Shown: positions 1 to 13,253 of the stretch, in pieces
How positions within the stretch are numbered: the stretch's first letter is position 1
Layout of the letters: every line of letters begins with the position of its first letter
Assembly (NCBI GenBank): GCA_039545355.1
Contig: BCJJ01000018.1
Span: 558,001 to 622,000 of the forward strand
DNA: 64,000 nucleotides
Origin: Trichosporon coremiiforme
Lineage: Eukaryota > Basidiomycota > Tremellomycetes > Trichosporonales > Trichosporonaceae
Direction of reading: 5' to 3'
Made by a program: the position numbers and the translations under genes
Notes under the pieces: generated by a model
The model's database searches: none
The model's input: the letters and a program-made list of their open reading frames with translations, nothing else
Told to the model about the DNA's origin: nothing

Positions 1-3000
1 AACCTTGTCTAGCATCCACCCCCATAATACCCCAGCAAAACATCCCAACCTAGGCCCAAATGCCAAGGACCAGGTCAAATGGTCAAGGTTTGCCAACCCT
101 GCGAGTGGAGGGTCACACCAAGAGCCAAATTGCGATTGCCTTTTGCGTTCTTTCGTGGGATTCTGACTCGCCCTGCGAGGATGCAGACAAGGTTGCGCAT
201 GCCTCTCTCACTGGGCACTGGGCACTGGGCGATTGCGATTGCAATTACCTGTGCGGTTCACGGTGCAGGCATACGCTTGCGCAGACGTGCGTGCAGATTG
301 CGAGATTGCGAGATTTGATAGAGCCGATCATCCCTAGGCTGCGATCCTGCGATCTCCTCGACCACCGAGCACCGAGGCGTGCGGCTTACGGTACTGCGTA
401 CACCGAGGCGGTCGGTGCCCTCTTTGCTCAACCCACAGCCTGTGGCCATCGATATGCAGCGGCAGCAGATAACTTACCCGCGGCGCTACTAGTGGTGCGT
501 TGCACTCCACAGGAATTGCAGAGACTAAGAGCGAGGGCCCCAGCCCTGAGGCGTCAGTGACGCGGTGCAGGATAGGAGCGCTTGCACGAGGGGGCAGCGG
601 CATTTGTTTGTGTGCAGGGCGTGATCAAAGTGCAGCGTCCTGGCGAGTGATGAACATTCCTGGCCTGTCTCCTGGGTGCTGGGAATCAAGAGGGCCTCGA
701 GGGCCCAGAGGGAGCAAATGCAGCAATGCAGGGCGAACCAAGGCTCTGGAGGCAGCGATAACAGAGGCATGCCAGCCCGGACGCCAACCTGCCGAAAGTG
801 GTTAAAACACACCGCGGCCCTGAGGATTCCGTGCCGCGTCCCGAGCTCCATCCCACCAGTCCTCTTCCCTCCCCATGTTCCCCGGATTGTCCAATCGCCA
901 TATGCATGCAAACCTGATTACTTGATGGGAAATGAGGCTCCTCCGATCCTGCTCCCCACTGGACACAGGCAATGACATGCGCACATGTGAACACCGCGAT
1001 CACTGAGACATCACAGGACGCAGAGGGCAGGGGCGACCGCACGCAGCGCACAGCTGGTGCCATATGCTGCCGCGTGCCGCTGCCGCTGACTCGATGCGAG
1101 CCCCGACCTCGCTACTCCACACGCTAGCGCCGTCCCTCACACGCACCACATCACCACATAGATAGATCTGTATCGCTTTTGCATCTGTCTCACTCGCTGG
1201 GCGCTCGCGGGGTTAGTTAAGCCCGTTGGGCCGCGCTGTGCTCGGTCGGCCGATCGCTCTATGTCTTGCTCGGATGGAACTAGCACAGGTCGCACTTCGC
1301 ACAGGGCTCGGGATCTTTTGTGACCTCTGGCATATCTGGCAGTCACGGGGTCTGCCCAGTGTGGCCAGCTCTGGCCAGTCTGGCTGACTACAGCCAACGA
1401 GACCAACGGCAGCACGGCACACCGTTACATGGTGACCGAGCAATCCAAGGGCAGGAATGCTCGGTCTGCGGGCATCGTCTGTGCTCCGTCATCATCGTCG
1501 TCCATATCCGGGCGCCACTGCACATCCCCGGTTCACGTTCTCGGGAGTCTGGACAGTGCTTATCCGGTGTGAACTCGTGATCCGTGCTCTTCGAAAGTGG
1601 GCCCGGCTGACCCATCTGATAACGAAGAGCCATGGGGATGTTTTGCTGGCCAAGGCAGAGCCCACTTGCGTCCCAGGCACTCAAAGAGGATCAGCGGCGT
1701 ATTCACTCTGATCAGGATACAAAGTGCCAGCGCCCTGACATGCCCTGTTCTGAATAGCCCTGAATGACCGCCCCTGAAGAAGGCACACAAGGTTCAGGCC
1801 CCATCATCCTGCCCTCACCTACTCTTCTCCTCGTCCGCTCCGCAGAGCCTGATCAAGCCCTGCTAGTCAGGTCCCACATTGCGTGCCTGGGCGGCGGTAA
1901 CTCCCATCAGCAAGAGAGTTATCGGGCGACCCCGTCTTCCTCGTTTTTCTGCGCGGCGCCGTCCGGTTCTAGACATCTATTTTGGCGCTTCCGGCGGTTC
2001 TGGTGGTTCTGCCAGAAGCAAACAGTCACCTGCCTATTCCATTCCTCAAGCGAGGCGAGACCGGAACAGCGACTCTCGGCCGCCGTAAATGAACGGCATG
2101 CATCCATCGCCGCACAGTACCTCGCGCCCTTCCCTCTTGCTGCTCCCCGCCGCCCCGACGTCTTCGCCCGACGAGGATCACGGGCCACTCGGAGCGCTGC
2201 GAAGACACCGATGCAACCCTCAGCGCCCCAGCCAAGACACCAGTCGCACCTGGTCTGCACCAAGTCCGCTCCTCGCATTGCGATTGCGATCGGAAGAGCG
2301 TAGGGTGTGCAAGCCCGCCACGCATGCTGTCGGACGGGCACGCTTGTGATCGTCCTGAATGAGTGTGCGTCAGAGGCGTTTGTTTTCCGCCCTTGTCGGT
2401 CATCGCAGCACTGTGGCGTCCGGGATCATATAGCCTTTTCTGCATCTAGAATTTCGCATCGGAGAAGAGAAGGACCATGCGGGTGGGAAAACAAGTACCG
2501 ACTATGCCGGAGCTGGCAGGCAGCGGGTTGGTCAGCGGTCCGCCCGACGCCACACGCCCCGTGACGTACTGCCCCGCTCGCCCGATGGCTCGCCATGAGT
2601 CAGGCGCGTCCGCAACCTGGCAGCATGGTGGTGGCATGTGGGCCAGGCTGCAGAGTGTCCTAACCTTGTCTGCGCACCTGCGTCGTCGTGCGCACCGACT
2701 CGGTTACAGCTCGCGCCATCTCGCACGGGCCGCACGACAGGTAGGACGATGCCCAGGCGTGGAGCATCCACGATCCGCCGTTCCCGCGTTATGGTTATCG
2801 AGCCCTCCTTGCTGTGTCCGTGTCTCGCGGCGGAGTGACGCCGCATACCACGCGGGCTGGCCGGGCAGCGCTAGGGCGCTTGGCTTACGAGAACTAGTAA
2901 GCATGGCGTGCAGCGTCGGTGCACGTACGCCCGTCTTGGTCTGGTCGGAACAGGACTGCGGTCAAGCTTTGGACTGTATACTGCGATGCTTGCAGGCGAT

Positions 3001-6000
3001 ATGTTTAATTCTTGCGGCAGCGGCCCCCGTGGACGGCCTCAGCGAGCCGCACTTTACGGCGCATTACAGCATCCGAGCCTCCAAGCGGGCTCGCGTGTTG
3101 GTCCACCACAGGACTACGAGAGACAATCACGGCATCCGACCGACTGGAATGCTTCCGGCGTCCCTTGCTCCCACTATTCCTCTGTCCATGCCTGCGGGTG
3201 TGCGTACACGAGCGAGCGTGAGACAATCCCGAAGTTACCAAAAGTCCAAGTGTCCGCTGTCGCTTGCATTGGAAGGAGTGGGTCTACGCCCCCCGGATTG
3301 CGAGTTGAGGGGGCCCTCGGTGAGCAGCGAGGGTGACATCAGCCTGCCCATCACAGTTGGGTCGGCGCTCGAGATATGACACCGCAACGCCGCATGCCTG
3401 CATCCGATTGTGCTCCGCTTGGGCACAGTCTGGGACAATATGGCGCCGAGCAGACTCTGCATACGGAGGTATGCGCCAGTCACACGCCACATGAACGAAG
3501 CCATCTCGCCATCGTTGGTGTCAGATCACAAAGTGATACACAGTTCGCTGGCGCAGTCTGGCCCAGCTGGCGAAGCATTGGCGCTAGCCCACCGCAGCGC
3601 CGTAGCATTGTCAGCCAGCTCGCTAGCACGCGCATTATCAGCCCACTATCCGCGCATTAACCGTGGTCAACAGGAGCCGACGGGCTGGCTCCAAGGAACA
3701 CGGAGGCCCGCTCCCAACGGCGCTTGGCGGTACGGCTCACGCGGCACAGTGCACGGCACTCGGCACACGCGCCCGGCAGCGCACGGCTAAATGGGTGGAG
3801 TTTAGCATTGGATACGGTTGGCAAGGTTCTGTAAGGTTGGCACTATCGATGCGCCTCCAACGCCTCTCTGCGCCTCGTAGGCGCCCATCGAGCGCCGCAA
3901 ACGCCACCCGGCCACAGACGCGGTAATGACGTCGCAGGCGTATAGGCGAGCGCAGGCGGTTGCGCAGACGCCCCGATGCACACTGTACATCCGATATGAA
4001 CGCCACCGCTCAAGTCGCGCACGCCGGCGCACACCTTCGCACTACTGGACCGCACCTGGGCGAGGCCAAGTCCGCATACCTGGGCAATCACACCGCAGCC
4101 GCGCAACTGCTTGCGTCTCCTGCGTGCGAAACGGGCTAGCGAACAAGCACCAGGATCAGCCTGTCGCCTCTCTCGAATCGAAGCAAGGGTTCTACCGTAT
4201 GGAGCAAAAGTCCTGACTCGGCACGGTGCATGCATAACGCAGTGCGCAACAACAACGAAGAGCCGGGTTCACCGGAAGGTGCCGGACTTCGGTCTATCGG
4301 ACCCGGCAACTGTGCGCTCAGCCGTGCTCTGCCGCAGTTGTCAGGCGGATCTTTGATCTGGCCCGGCTGAGCGGCTAGGTACGAGGAGGCGCAGTGAGTG
4401 CCGCTCTGTCTGCGCTTCTGTCTTCCTCGCATCTCGCTTCCGCCTGTCTCGCTGCCCACTGCGGATCCAGGCTCGAGTCCATGGCCACAGATAAGCCCCA
4501 ATCCCATTCCCGAGCCTGACCAAACAATCCTTGAGCCCACATTTTGCCGCTTCTGCCGCTTCGGCCGCACCTGGGCCCACTTCTCCACGTCCAGCCATGT
4601 TCGCCAGGTGGCCCTGCTGGGATGGACAGAATTGCGCAGAAGACTGGGGCACATTGGTGCCCCCCACCTGTGCGCCCTGACCATTCCGAACCCGACCCAA
4701 CCCACTGCCCAGACATCCCCATCCAAGCTCGTAATCAGCGGCGTGCGGCGGCGGCTGACGGCTGTCTCAGATCATCCTTTGGCACCCTACCGCCCCGCGT
4801 ACCTGTGTGCGTGCTCGCCTGCCAGCGTCAGGTATCAGGGCGTCCGTTCATCACGAATGCGCACTAAGGGCCGTATGCATATCGAAACGGCACACAAGGT
4901 ACACCAGTTACTGCTTGAGGAGCAGGCGGAGCATACAGCGCTCTGTCTTGGGACTTCGGGTGTGGCGTCTGTGTGTCTCCGCTTCGAAGGCACGATCAAA
5001 GGGGTGCTACACAGGGCTGAGGGGCCAGCACGGACAACTGTCTCACTATCGGTGTTCGTTTCCTCCTAGCCCTCCTCAGCCTGCTCTCCTGCTCGGGGCC
5101 TCGGGGCCGCGGTCGCGCGTGAGTCCGGTGGCGGATAGAGATCGAGCAACCGCGCTATCCGCAAGCCTCAAGCGAGGACGGAACAGATGCTGGGCAATGT
5201 GGCAGACCAATGTGTGCCTTCCTCGCCCATCGGACTGCGCAACGATCGAAGATGATCATGCGTCCCCTATGCCCCCGTGACTGTGCATGGTCTGTGGCGC
5301 TCGATAATTCCCCGATGCTGCTGATCACGAATCGATGCCCATATGGCACCACCTGCGAAGCTCGGCACGGGGCTCGCATCGGCGTGACCGCTGAGGTCCT
5401 TGCGTTGATGCAATGCATTGCAATCAGCATCAACTCGCAGCGCTACTGCGCAACAAACGTGAGGCTGGAGACAGCAACCCAGCATCATGTGATGGGGGAG
5501 ACGTCGACTGTGTCCACATGAGTAGGCCGTGAATGGAAGGCAGACAAGGCGCCGCCGTTGCGCAATGTTGGCAGCGCCGTCCGCATATCGGGGCGTCTGT
5601 TTACGAGAGCGGAGCGCTTATCGCGCCGAGCCAAGACGTCCGTTGGTCAAGTGGAGCGTAAAGCCGCGAGGCATGCGCCATGCATTGTACAGCCTGCCTC
5701 TTTCCGCCGTTCCGATGATAGCGCGAGATAGCAGGGGCAAGCACCACGCCCTCCCAACGACGCGTGCAAGCAAGTAGAGTTGGGACGCGTCCGTATCTTT
5801 ACGTTATGATTGAGCTTGTTCAATAAAAGAATGACGCCTCCCGCACGCTGGTGCCCGTAGTGACCTATTGCGTTGTATTCTGTCGCCTCCTGGCGCTTCT
5901 TATCAAAATGCTAATCTCGAGTTTAATTTCAACGCTTAATCCTTCCTCGGACCGCTTCTCTGCGCCGCATTCGCTCTTTTTCGGCTGGCTCCTTTGTTGA

Positions 6001-9000
6001 CCATCGGAAGCGATGCTGTTTACGTTGCTGGCCACCGCTGGGCTGTGGGAATTCCGAGCCGCCTCAACGCCAGCCATTCGGTCATAGTCTAGCTGCTCAT
6101 GGAGCAATGCGTATGACTTGAATCGCTAGAAGGCGGAGCGACCGGACCTCCGACCCAGCCTGCCCAGCCGTTTGTTCCGCCGCAGTTTGTTTGCGCCACG
6201 CTTTTACAGATGCATCATGCTCCGCATGCCAACATACGTTACCACGCTCCGCATGCATACGCGCATACGAATGCTCCGGCTGCGGCGTGTCGTTGGCGCC
6301 TTTGGGCCCCCAACATTGCAGAAGATTGAACGCCTCTGTGAACGAGACTAACCCGATGCATGCTGGGCGCAGCGAGCGCCATGTGTGCCGTGCGCCATGC
6401 GTTCATATCTCTTCTCGCTTGCCGTCAGTCGCCGCGGCGCCTAGGTACGATTGTACGAGTAACTCCGGTGCGATTGAGCGGCGCAAAAGTTATTGCAGGC
6501 GCACAGATTCAGATCATTCACAGAAGCCGGAACCACCGCCGCAGACCGGCTTGGTGACAATTGCACAAGCCGTAGCCGGATGAGAAGTAAGGGCCACTTT
6601 CGCTCGTTCACTTGTTCGCTCGGCGCTGGGCGGCGCTACTCCTCGGCGCCCCCAGATCACCACTTTGCCGAGGCGTGTGGGGCATGGGGCAGTCACCTGC
6701 CGTCACCTGCGCACCTGCTGTGCGATCTGGTACCACGCCAGAGGGGGACGATCTGGGGTCCTCGCACGCCTCGCAGCGACTGAATGCTGCGTGTGGGTGC
6801 CTGAGAGCGCCTGTGAGCGCCTGCTCGCGACCAGTCTCCACGACTGAAATGCATGAAGGTACTCATAGGCCGCTGGAGTGAATCAGATGAATAGTGGATC
6901 TATTGGTCTAGTCTGTAGTGGCTCGAGTGGCTGAAAGGGCGATCGTCACCTGTTCTGTCGTGCTGAATTCCCACCCTCCGAGATAAACTTCAGAGTTACG
7001 AAACAACCTGGCGTACCAAGGCGGTCTGAGCTCTGCTGGATCCCCCCAGTTACCCCAGACGAATACAGAACATGCCAAGCACGTTGCTACCGAACTCTTC
7101 GATCCCAATCCGCGCCCCATGCGAGCCATGCGTACTCCCTTCCGATCCCTCGGTGGTGTCTCTTGATCCTGTGATCCTGCGGACCGGTGCTCGTATCGCC
7201 TGCGCAGTGCAGGGAACGAGACCGTATGCAGGGCACGGGTGCAATATAGGGCTCTTAGACACCAACGCACGACCGGCACCGACAAACCGACATACAATTC
7301 ACGTCGTCATACGCGGATCACGTACGCCCATATCATACCCTGCACTCGACCGTCGGAATCGGGTTTGTTGGAGTTGTGCGGGTCGGTCAACGGGTCAGCG
7401 GACCCAAGCCATACGCAGCCGAAAGTACGAGTACGCATAGCCCTTATTCATACGGAGGTATAACATGGCGAATCGAGTCCTGCATTGCACCAACCGACGT
7501 ACTAGCCTGATCCTAAATGTTCCTAAAAGTGCTCGACGAGAGGTTGGAATGCCGTCTGAATTGAGGTCATTAGGATCCGAAGCTGCTCAAATGCTGTCGA
7601 ACACCACAAATGGTAACAAGCTGAATTGCAGCGCAACGCATACCTGCTATCAAGTGAATGGGCGCGTGTTCGCGTGTCTGTCACTGTCACCTCCGTCATC
7701 ATGACCACGATCAGTGGCACTGGGCACCTCCACACGCACTCCTACATCTGACGCAGGTGACTGACGGCCAGAATAGCCTCGTGCGCGCGCCCCCTTCAGC
7801 CCTCGACGCCTCAACTGCCCGCCTGGCCCGCCTGACAGTCAGACTGACGAAGGGAGTGCGTGCTCCATGCTTAGCAAGAGCCCGCACGCCTGACCCCGCA
7901 CACTAGAATGTCCGCACTCCAGCTGCACGCCCATCGCGCCCATCGTCGATGACCGCCGCTGTGCGGTGCCTATGCGCCATAGGCAATGGGTCCGACGGGT
8001 TCTGCGATAGCGTCGTTCCTGTCGTTCCTGCGGCCTCTGTGGAGATTATTGCCTGGAAGAACCTGCTGACAACTTGACCCCGTTCCTGTCAGTGCCTCAA
8101 CAGTTCCTGACACCTCATCCCTCGACCCTCATCCCCGATGCGATGCTTCGTCTAAACCGTCTGCCGTTCGCCTTCTTCGGAGGTTAGCTAGTCCTAAGGC
8201 GCTCCTGACCCGCGCGGCTGACTCACCCGAAATGGACGGCAGGAACGAGTTGTCGAAGAGGGACGACGTGATCCTCCGCTCCAGCGTCACTCCTCGACGT
8301 TACATCCCGCCTTCGGTGCACTTTACCCTGTACTGATGGCCCTGCCCCAGTGACCCAGTGACCCCATCCTACCCAGTACAGGGCATTAATGAAAAACCCA
8401 CCTGTGCTCCCTCATCCTCTTACCCGCGTTCTGTCTGGCCGACATGCACATCGTGCATCCATGATCCACTCGCTGCCCTCGACGAGAGATAGGGCATCGC
8501 GTAAGCTCGGTGCCTTTCTCAGGTGCCCGCTTTCTCCATGAGAACCCACTGATCAGGACGAGCAGGGCTGAACCTTACCGCGAGCTATCCCAGCATGTCC
8601 TCAGCACTTGACCCACTATGGAGGGACAGACAAGCTGCAGCCGAAGTGCGAACAAGCGCAGGAAGCGCAACGCTTAACGCTACGACAGAGCAAGCAGCCA
8701 CCGCGTACGAGAGCGCCCCGCGACAGCTTGGAGTGCCTGCAGAGCCTGTCCCCAAAGTACAGAACCCAATCCATCCCTCCGGGTCATCCGGCTTTCCGTT
8801 GTGCGGAAATTAGGAAGATCCATCAAGTCCCGCAGAACAAGCGTGAGGGAACGGACACTGGACAGGATTGGGCAGGACATGCAGGATCGCAAACACCAAG
8901 GATTATCGCCTAATCGAGAGCTTGTCGACTTGGCGCCGGGCACCTGAACGTAACGCATTGTGCGTAGCGTGTATGTTGGACACGCGCAGGACCCGTAGCG

Positions 9001-10564
9001 CGTAGAAGGACAGGACTTGGTGAGCCAGACTTTTCTCTGAACTTGCGCGCGCCCTATGAAGACGCTCCGACGCGGAAGCTGCTTCAGTCGGTGCGCACCA
9101 GCGACTCGGCTACGTGCCGCGACGATGGACCGAGAACGCGGGCAGTTCGCTCACGCCCTCGTGTTATCCGCACGCATGTATCCGTGCGCTCAGCGCAGCG
9201 CGTCGGTCATGAAGGGCGACTAACCACTTACAGTGCTATAGCGCGCAGCTTGCAGGATCAACACAGTATCATTAAAGCAGGAAAAGCGCTTAGGGGAGCG
9301 GAATGGATCCGAACGGAATCACGTTAGCTGGCTGAATGCGTATTACGTTCTGCGCGCGACCGACGGTACCAACGATGACGCCCGAGTCGCGGCTCATGAC
9401 GGATCATCGCTGCTTAATACACACTACGAGGATGCTCCGCTAGCTCCTTTCTTTCATTATGGATGCTGTCCACACTGCTCATTCAAGTCCATTGAGCAAC
9501 ATTGAAGGCGATTCATGAACACAAATGTCCCCCGGATATGGCGCCGGCAGCCTTCCCGGCATATTGGTCTTCCGGTGCGATCAATGGACAATGTGGGCAG
9601 AAGGCGGGCGCGAATGCAGTCGAAAAGCAGACGAACACAGGCGCGAAGTGCAGACGAGCGGGCAGACGAACAGCAGACGATCGCAACCGAAGCTCGTTCT
9701 TTGACTGGGGGCGGGATTCACGGCGGCATCCAAGCGGAATTGCTAGTTAGTTCATGGTCGAAAATACCAATGGGCCACAATTGCGGTCCCAATTCATTCC
9801 CGGCCAAAGTCTGGGTAGGGGAAGCGATGGGCAGTTTCAGCTAAAACTCAACGCATTCAGTGCATGACGACACGGACATGTACGCATGTGCGGGTGCATG
9901 CGGCGTACGCAGCGCGCTGCGTAGGGCGTTTGTACGTATGGCAGCGTAGTCGTTTGTACGAAAGACTGCCACAACAGTAATGCAACATGCCCACCCTTGA
10001 GAACCAGTTTCAGAAATGCTGTGGAGTGCGAATTTGAGGCTGACAGCAGAGCACAACTGACAGAGTACCTGCTGTGACTCGGTTCCATGGCGACATCAGT
10101 TATCTGGCTCGTTGCGGCGACCCGTGCATAACGGAGTGGGGTTGATCGTGATGTCCCTGCTCACGCTATGTCCCTGCGCACGCTGTTTTTGGCGCTTGCG
10201 TACAGGAGCAGGAATGAGTACTGGGGACAGTGTGGCAAGGTAGTGACGTTCGCCTTGTCGCTGACAGGCAGACTGGCGAGCCTCTCTGACAGGTCGCTCC
10301 TTACGCACAGGCCTATTCAAACCTGTCAGGCAGGTTAGAGTCCGTGCCCTCCTTCCTGCAGTCAACGCTGTCCTGTGTCCACCCGCGTCTGTCGGGAGGA
10401 TGCCGATGAGCGACTCTGACTTTACTGATCGCATGAGCTGGTCAAGCTGCCTTCATGCCCGGGTCTGAGTCGATCCTCCAGCACGACTTCATCAACATAT
10501 TCATTCCTCTTCCGACCGCAATGTACATGATCTATTCGAGTTCTTCGATTCCAGATTGGCGCAC
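1..10564. other. Gene-poor region of about 10.5 kb
   Basis: I find no supportable gene here. Open frames exist on both strands (the longest is about 300 codons at 2477-3379, +) but they look like random translation: rich in Arg, Pro, Ala and Ser, no recognisable domain, and overlapping open frames of similar quality on the other strand. The donor, branch and acceptor signals that mark every gene to the right are sparse here. I see no tRNA or 5S rRNA box, no long terminal repeat, no reverse transcriptase or transposase fragment. Only small tandem motifs appear, for example a 7-bp unit at 211-230 and an 8-bp unit at 296-315. Base composition is similar to the rest of the window, so it is not an AT-rich mutated repeat. 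It could be centromere-flanking, subtelomeric or a long non-coding transcription unit; sequence alone does not decide. Confidence 0.7.
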
Positions 10565-13253
10565 TCAAGCGTCCAGGCCCAGGTCCTTCGCGATCATCTT
10601 GCGAGCAATTGGGTGCTGTTCTGTCAGCCACGTTGCGCACACCACCGCCACAGAGTTCAGAGGCTGGCCAGGATCTCTCGCGCCCGTGTCTCGCATGCCA
10701 TCGCCACCACCGGGCCTACCCTCGGCGCAATCGGCGCATTGCAGAAGCCATGTTCGCACGGTCGGGCGGGCATCGCCCGACGGGCGCCCACGACCATCTC
10801 GCTCGAACCGTCTGATTATAAACGCCACTGACGTGCCGACAGTGCCTCCGCCTCCACACCGGCGCAATCAGTTCCCACGCCGCCACGGCGTTGGAATGTC
10901 GGTTAACAGCGGTGCCGCAGAGAATGCGTGAGGCTGCGTGGGAGCCAGACCGCTGCCCAGCCAAGAAATGGAGATCGACTCGCGGCGCCGTGCGTCCTCG
11001 CCACGGCTGGCTCCGTTGTCACTTACGTAGAACTCGGCGTGCTCCTTGAACACCTCCTTGGCCAGCTCGGGATCCTGCTCGTTGAGGAGCTTGAAGATTG
11101 GCTGAAATCGTCAGTTCATCGTCCTCAATGAGACGGAGGTATACTCACTCGACAGAACTTCATACGGCCCTTGGTGATGACCCAGTCTGATTGTCAGCTG
11201 CCAACTCATCGATCTAGCTTACCGGCAGCGCTCTGGCAGTACTCGGGACCGCTCTTGAGGGCGATCTTATAGAAACGGAGCTTGATCTCGGCATTCTGCG
11301 TCTGGTTGAAGTCGTAGACCTCGTCGAGCTTCGTAGCAACCTCCGGCTGGTATTTCGGTCCGAGCTCGTACAGGTGGTCGAGCATGACACACTTCTGCGT
11401 AGAGTCGAAGTCCTTGACGTCCTCGGGCTTGAACGCGGAGAGGTCGCCCTTCTTGGCGGCCGCAGCCCAGCGCTCAGCAAGGTCCGTCGGCGGCTTCGAG
11501 AGCGAGTCATCGTACTGCATGTCGATGCACAGGTCGAGGCCAGTTCCCTTGATCCACTCGTCCCAGTTGACCTTATCGAGCTTCTTCAGGTACTCCTCGC
11601 CGTTCTGCTGCTTGCCAAAGTAGTCGAAGAGGTGCTTACGCCACTGCTCCGTCGTGATCGACTGGTTCGTGAACGTCTTCACGTAGTCCTTCATATAGGG
11701 GATGAAGTGCTCCAGTCCACCAACAGTGCGCTCAAGGTGGAGCAGGAAGTTGGAGCCCTTCTCGTACGGCACCTGACTAAACGCGTCGTCGGCTGAGAGT
11801 TAGTCCAACATCACGGACCTGAAGCTCACGGTCCTCGTGGTTCTTGAAGTCCGGCAGCAGCTTCTGGAAACGCGGGGTGTCCTCGTAGCCCTTGAGAGAC
11901 TCCTTCAGACCCACTCGTCCGATAGTGAACGACCTGCACCGTCAGCTCCGGTCGCGAAAGCCATGCTTACAGCATACGTGCGGCCTCTCCATGAATCTTG
12001 CCGATAATTAGACGCTCGAGGTAGGTGGTCCATCCCTCGTTCAGCCAGAAGTGCGCCCATGAAGCGCAGCCGATCGAGTTACCAAACCAAGACTGCTGTT
12101 AGCTGGTGTCGTAGTGGCCGAGCTTACGTGGCTGATCTCGTGAGCAATGACATCGACGAGCGAGCGGTCGCCGGCAAGAAGAGTCGGAGTGGCGAAAGTC
12201 AGGCAGCAGTTCTCCATGCCTCCGTAGGGGAACGAGTTCGGGAGGATGAGGAAGTCGTAGACGCCGAAGCGGTACGCGGAAGTGAGGTCCTCGGCAGTCG
12301 CAACCTGCTTGGCAGTGTCCTCCTCGAACTCCCAGTACGCAGCCTTCATCGTCTGAGGCTCGGTCCAGACACCAGTCTTCCAGTTACGGCCCTCCATGTC
12401 GGGGAACGCCTTGTATGTTACCTCACCAGACGCGATGGCGATCAGGTACGAGGGGATAGCAACGGGCTGCGGTCAGCTGGAGAACCGACGCAAGTACTTG
12501 CTCAACTTACCTGCTTGTAGACGTACTCGATCTTCTTGCCGTACTGGGGCTCGTCATCACTAGGAGGAGACTGACGCAGGGCAGACATGAGCACAGGGAG
12601 AACGGAGGTCACGCGCGAAGAGTAGGTGGCCTTGATGGCTGGCGTGTCCTGGCAGGGAAGCAGCGAGCGACCGTGGATCTGCTATCAGGTTAAGCGATCG
12701 AATCTTCGACTCACAGCCTGGCTCTGAGAGTAGAGGTAAGGGTACTTGCCGCTCTTGGTCTGGCTGGGGCGTCAGAGTGCGCTTTCAACACTTGGACCTA
12801 CACGGGGGTGAGCCACCCAACCGAGGTGCAGTCCTTGGTGGTTGAGTAAGTGACTGTGATCTCCACGGTCTGTCGTTAGCTAGGCTGCACAGACACCTAG
12901 CTCACCTGTCCCTTCTTCAGAGTGCTGGAAAGCTTGACGTGAAGAGCCTGGCCCATAGCCTCGATGTGGTCATCGAGCTTCCAGTCCTGAGAGTCAGCTC
13001 CGATTGCGACTACAAAACTCACAGCCTTCTTGCCGTCGACCGTAACATCCTTGATGTCAAGGTAGCTAGTGTCGAGGACGACCTCGTTAACGTCCTTGAC
13101 AGCCTCGAGCTTGAGCGTGGCCTTGCCACCGATGATCTTCGTGTCCCAGTCGATGGTCCAGTCGAGGTCAATGTTGTCGGTCCGGATGTCCTGGTAGTTG
13201 GACAGCGTGGAGAGGTCCCTGTCCTGCGAAACGGGGGCGGTCGAGGTGGCCAT
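10565..13253 (-). CDS. LTA4H: Leukotriene A-4 hydrolase-type M1 aminopeptidase
   Basis: Zinc metallopeptidase of family M1, the fungal LTA4 hydrolase/Lap2 type, which removes N-terminal residues from peptides and may have epoxide hydrolase activity. The spliced protein shows the substrate-binding GGMEN motif, the zinc motif HEISH followed after exactly 18 residues by the third ligand in WLNEGW, then a helical C-terminal domain ending [16 protein letters not shown], which matches the family ending. About ten introns break it; one lies between HEISH and SWFGN, one is at 12987-13022 (36 nt), and the last, 10616-11026, is 411 nt. I chose the ATG at 13253 because it gives the usual N-terminus (MATSTAP); the frame stays open upstream and an earlier ATG could add an Arg-rich, possibly mitochondrial leader. 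It is divergent from the DNAJC11-type gene. Confidence 0.93.
10616..11026 (-). other. Unusually long last intron of the aminopeptidase gene
   Basis: The donor is a perfect GTAAGT after the codons for EFY and the acceptor is AACAG before CACCCA, restoring the conserved family C-terminus HPIARKM in phase 0. At 411 nt it is about ten times longer than most introns in this window and leaves a last exon of only 16 codons. Without splicing, translation would run on for about 50 unrelated residues, which would give an alternative C-terminus. I see no clear box C/D or H/ACA snoRNA inside, but I cannot fold it. Confidence 0.8.

Noticed and set aside
2477..3379. A 300-codon open frame (+) inside the gene desert
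   Set aside because: Composition is random-like and no domain or splice context is visible. In GC-rich DNA frames of this length arise by chance.
10796..10830. A CGGTTCGAG stretch (- strand) considered as a tRNA B box
   Set aside because: No A box at the right distance and no acceptor stem; the B-box match is incomplete.
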